A DNA stretch of 64,000 nucleotides, from positions 1 through 64,000 of the forward strand of contig CAPOZU010000012.1 of the NCBI GenBank assembly GCA_948676835.1, written 5' to 3'. Source of the DNA: an uncultured Clostridia bacterium (GTDB taxonomy: Bacteria > Bacillota > Clostridia > TANB77 > CAG-508). The notes under the pieces are model-generated. The model did not search any database. It saw only the letters and a list, made by a program, of their open reading frames with translations, and had not been told where the DNA came from. This document shows, piece by piece, positions 61,789 to 64,000 of the stretch. Numbering within the stretch: the stretch's first letter is position 1; each line of letters begins with the position of its first letter. The position numbers and the translations under genes were made by a program.

Positions 61789-63114
61789 CTATTTCACCAC
61801 ATAACTCACAATCGCATGACTATCCAAATTATCATGAAAAGTCACATCATTCAAGCAAATAGTATATTCTTTATTAAAATTGTTTCTATTCATTAAAACA
61901 ATAGCAATACTATTATCAGGATTTTTAAAAGCGGTTACTTCAATGTCAGAAGTATATTTGCTAAAAGCAATTCTTTTTGCTCCAGGCATAATAAACTTGC
62001 TAAAGTGGCCTATATAATAATAAGTCAAATTTTTAATATAATCTGAATTGTCTTTATTTATCATAATAGGTGAGTTGCAATAATTAAATTTATGATTAGG
62101 ACCACCTTTGTTGTCAAGTACTAAATTCCAATCAATATATCCATTTGAACCAGCATTTAAATCTCCTAAAATATCATGACCATAAATTTCTCCATTTTGA
62201 ATTTCTTCGTTTGGATTGAATTTTGAATATCCTGTGCATCCTTCAGTATGTAATAAAATCTTTCCTGGGAAAGTATCGTGGGTTAAAGCAATATTTTCAA
62301 AATGATCACCTGAATAATAGTGATAAGCAATTCCTGCTACAGCTTCTAATGCTTTATTTGTATTTAATTCTTGTTTGCTTCTAGTAAATAATTTTTCTTT
62401 GTTGTGATCCCAAATTAATATTTTTGTTTGAAGGTTATTTGAACGTAAAGTAGGATAAAGATAGTTTACTGCAAAATCTATTTCTTCTTCAGGATTGTAT
62501 AAACAAGATTCCCATAATTGAACTGCATTTGGTTCATTTTGCACAGTTACATATTTTATATCAATTCCTTCTTGCTTATATTCTTTAATATATTTTGCAA
62601 AATAGTTTGCCCATGTTTGTTTGTATTTTTGAATAAGTTTTCCGCCTAAAGTAAGCATTTTATTCGTTTTCATAAACTTTGGTGGACTCCAAGGTGATGA
62701 TAAGAATTGCAAATTTGGATTAATTTTTAAAGTAGCTTTTACGACTGGTAGAATAAATTCATTATCTTTTTCTATACTAAAATCAGATAAATCTTCTTTA
62801 TAAGAGTAAGAATATGATTTTGGAGAAAAATCTGAACTTCCAATTGGTAATCTCCCAAAATAGTAGTTAAGTCCGTCTTTTGAAAAATAATCATTTAATG
62901 CTTGATTTTGTTTTTCAGCAGATAATTGTTTTAATGCATATCCAGTAGATTCAGTAAAAGCACCGCCAAAGCCTAAAAATGTTTGATATGTAATTTCTGG
63001 ATAGATATTTATAACTTGATTTTCAATTTTTTCTTGATATTTTTTTGGATTAACTTTTGATTTATAAAAGAAGAATTTTCTTTTATAATTTGTTTCAAAT
63101 TTTGTAATTTCCAT
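61789..63114 (-). CDS. Glycoside hydrolase family 30 (glucosylceramidase-like)
   Basis: 441-aa GH30 enzyme. QTFLGFGGAFTESTGYAL (residues 44-61) is the clan-A start, FGRLPIGSSDFSPKSYSY the loop near subsite -1, the acid/base is Glu194 (VQNEPNA) and the nucleophile Glu291 (LLHTEGCTGYS). Subfamily-typical IAYHYYSGD is between them. It cleaves beta-glucosidic or beta-1,6-glucan-type links. No signal peptide, so it is cytoplasmic and acts on imported sugar. Start at 63114 lacks a clear ribosome site (AGGAG is about 40 nt upstream). Confidence 0.88.
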   Translation of the reverse strand: MEITKFETNYKRKFFFYKSKVNPKKYQEKIENQVINIYPEITYQTFLGFGGAFTESTGYALKQLSAEKQNQALNDYFSKDGLNYYFGRLPIGSSDFSPKSYSYSYKEDLSDFSIEKDNEFILPVVKATLKINPNLQFLSSPWSPPKFMKTNKMLTLGGKLIQKYKQTWANYFAKYIKEYKQEGIDIKYVTVQNEPNAVQLWESCLYNPEEEIDFAVNYLYPTLRSNNLQTKILIWDHNKEKLFTRSKQELNTNKALEAVAGIAYHYYSGDHFENIALTHDTFPGKILLHTEGCTGYSKFNPNEEIQNGEIYGHDILGDLNAGSNGYIDWNLVLDNKGGPNHKFNYCNSPIMINKDNSDYIKNLTYYYIGHFSKFIMPGAKRIAFSKYTSDIEVTAFKNPDNSIAIVLMNRNNFNKEYTICLNDVTFHDNLDSHAIVSYVVK

Positions 63115-63318
63115 ATAAATTTTTAGAATATAACTAGGTATATCCTAAGCTCCTTACATTATTTAGATTTTTATAAAGGATTTATCTATAAACCTACTAA
63201 TATTATATTATAAATAACAAATAATATATATTAAAAAATTCTTAAAATTAAAAACTAATAGCTTGATTTAAACGATACTTAAAGATATAATTCAAATATA
63301 AAAGATATGGAGGAGCAT

Positions 63319-63462
63319 ATGGCTGAAAATGAAAGAAAAATAAAGCTTGATGAAGTTGCAATTCTTGCAGAAACTTTATCAGCCAAAGAAATAAGTGATG
63401 CTGAGGGTGTTTTTATAAAAGCATCTAAAGAAAAAGATAAATCTCGTGAAGAAGAAAAATAA
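63319..63462 (+). CDS. Small acidic/basic hypothetical protein, 47 aa
   Basis: 47 aa (MAENERKIKLDEVAILAE...), highly charged, ending in a Lys/Glu-rich helix. A strong GGAGG at 63310-63314 and co-orientation with the next gene (14 bp on) support expression. No family recognised; it resembles small DNA-binding or spore-associated proteins in composition only. Confidence 0.5.
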   Translation: MAENERKIKLDEVAILAETLSAKEISDAEGVFIKASKEKDKSREEEK

Positions 63463-63476
63463 ACAAAGGAGAAATT

Positions 63477-63944
63477 ATGATAAGTACAAAATATAGTGAA
63501 GCAATAGTAGATGTTTTAGATATTTTGGCTCATATGGAGGAAGAAGATCAGGAAAAAGTGCCACAAAAATTTGTAGATATTTTAAAAGAAAATGCTTCTA
63601 AAAATTATGTGTCTAATTTAGATTATTCAAAAAGATTAGTTGAAATGGATTTAAGTCAAGAAGCCAGAAGTATTTTGGGAGTGATGTATAGACATTATTG
63701 GTGTTCTGAGGATAAGAAAGCTGATTTTGAAAAAAGAGTTACTCAAAATGAAATTGAGTTTCAAAAAATGATAAGAGAAAAATATAATCCTGACGAAATA
63801 TTTAAAAATACAGGAAATATTGTTGCTGAAGAAAAAATAATAAATGATTTAAATGAAGAATCTGATTTAATTGAAGTAAAAAAGGAATCTATTTTTAAAA
63901 GAATTATTGAATTTATAATTTTTACGTTTAAAGATAGATTCTGA
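63477..63944 (+). CDS. Hypothetical protein, 155 aa, C-terminal hydrophobic helix
   Basis: A helical acidic protein of the kind opening MISTKYSEAIVDVLDILAHMEEEDQEKVPQ; I associate this with a conserved family in Clostridia of unknown function, but I cannot name it. The last 18 residues (FKRIIEFIIFTFKDRF) are a weakly amphipathic, partly hydrophobic helix that may lie on the membrane. AAAGGAG is close to the ATG. A further gene follows after 19 bp. Confidence 0.6.
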   Translation: MISTKYSEAIVDVLDILAHMEEEDQEKVPQKFVDILKENASKNYVSNLDYSKRLVEMDLSQEARSILGVMYRHYWCSEDKKADFEKRVTQNEIEFQKMIREKYNPDEIFKNTGNIVAEEKIINDLNEESDLIEVKKESIFKRIIEFIIFTFKDRF

Positions 63945-63963
63945 AATTTAAGAAAGGAATAAT

Positions 63964-64000
63964 ATGAAGAAGTTTTTAAAAATAATAGGAATTATTTTAG
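63964..64000 (+). CDS. Start of a further membrane protein gene, cut by the window end
   Basis: ATG at 63964 with AAAGGAATA upstream, then MKKFLKIIGIIL, the basic-hydrophobic start of a signal peptide or membrane anchor. The rest is outside the window. Confidence 0.6.
   Translation, partial: MKKFLKIIGIIL

Overview
The window reads as a chromosomal segment of a very AT-rich, spore-forming, low-GC Gram-positive bacterium, most likely an uncultivated gut Clostridia-type organism. The evidence is the AT-rich codon use, strong AGGAGG ribosome sites, the rpmG-secE-nusG-rplK-rplA-rplJ-rplL cluster with an L10 leader, sporulation genes (SpoIIID, a SPOCS/LysM coat-type protein, YunB, a SpoVB-like flippase) and Veg. 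No rRNA gene, intact tRNA gene or CRISPR array was seen.

Layout. 0.3-4.2 kb: small accessory genes (Nudix hydrolase, flavin reductase, two orphans). 4.4-8 kb: ribosomal/secretion/NusG cluster, which ends in a terminator after rplL without rpoBC following. 8.1-11.3 kb: a membrane protein, a membrane-anchored alpha/beta hydrolase that has lost its catalytic residues, and a coiled-coil protein. 11.4-13.9 kb: Zn/Mn ABC importer. 14.5-19.2 kb: LD-carboxypeptidase, RusA, SpoIIID, Veg, SPOCS-LysM and YunB. 19.6-20.6 kb: a HEPN-like protein.

20.7-36.6 kb is an integrated element bounded by related att-like sequences. It carries a tyrosine integrase, five imperfect iteron-like repeats of about 68 bp, an excisionase, a replisome-organiser protein, a DnaC-like protein with a broken Walker A, a 160-bp block of six hairpins (oriT or ncRNA candidate) and a pseudogene. 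Its cargo is defensive: type III restriction-modification (mod/res), a NucS-like/DUF5655 nuclease, and a tight four-gene operon of N6-adenine methyltransferase, a protein joining an Hsp90/MORC-type GHKL ATPase to a histidine kinase, a REC-domain protein and an HNH nuclease. I regard this operon as the best candidate for an undescribed system: two-component signalling wired to a nuclease with a partner methylase.

37.9-53.2 kb: a SpoVB-like flippase, then a long exopolysaccharide operon (tandem-duplicated priming sugar transferase, GT4 enzymes, radical SAM protein, Wzx flippase, Wzy-like polymerase, polysaccharide pyruvyl transferase with an Fe-S F420-hydrogenase-beta-like partner, acetyltransferase, UDP-glucose dehydrogenase). 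53.2-57.7 kb: a divergent pair, a frameshifted TOPRIM-like gene and a 1215-aa YobI-like membrane P-loop NTPase with a terminator in its leader. 57.8-64 kb: superoxide dismutase, a repeat lipoprotein, a YHYH/Ig-like surface protein, a hicAB pair with broken hicA, a GH30 glycosidase and small orphans.

A cross-cutting observation: four genes (a GT4, the Wzx flippase, the acetyltransferase, hicA) are each broken by one extra C, and in all four the extra base makes an in-frame CGG codon directly before a glycine codon. By eye, in-frame CGG is otherwise absent from the native genes and occurs only in a few compositionally foreign single-gene units. This is either a systematic sequence artefact or +1 frameshifting at a starved codon.
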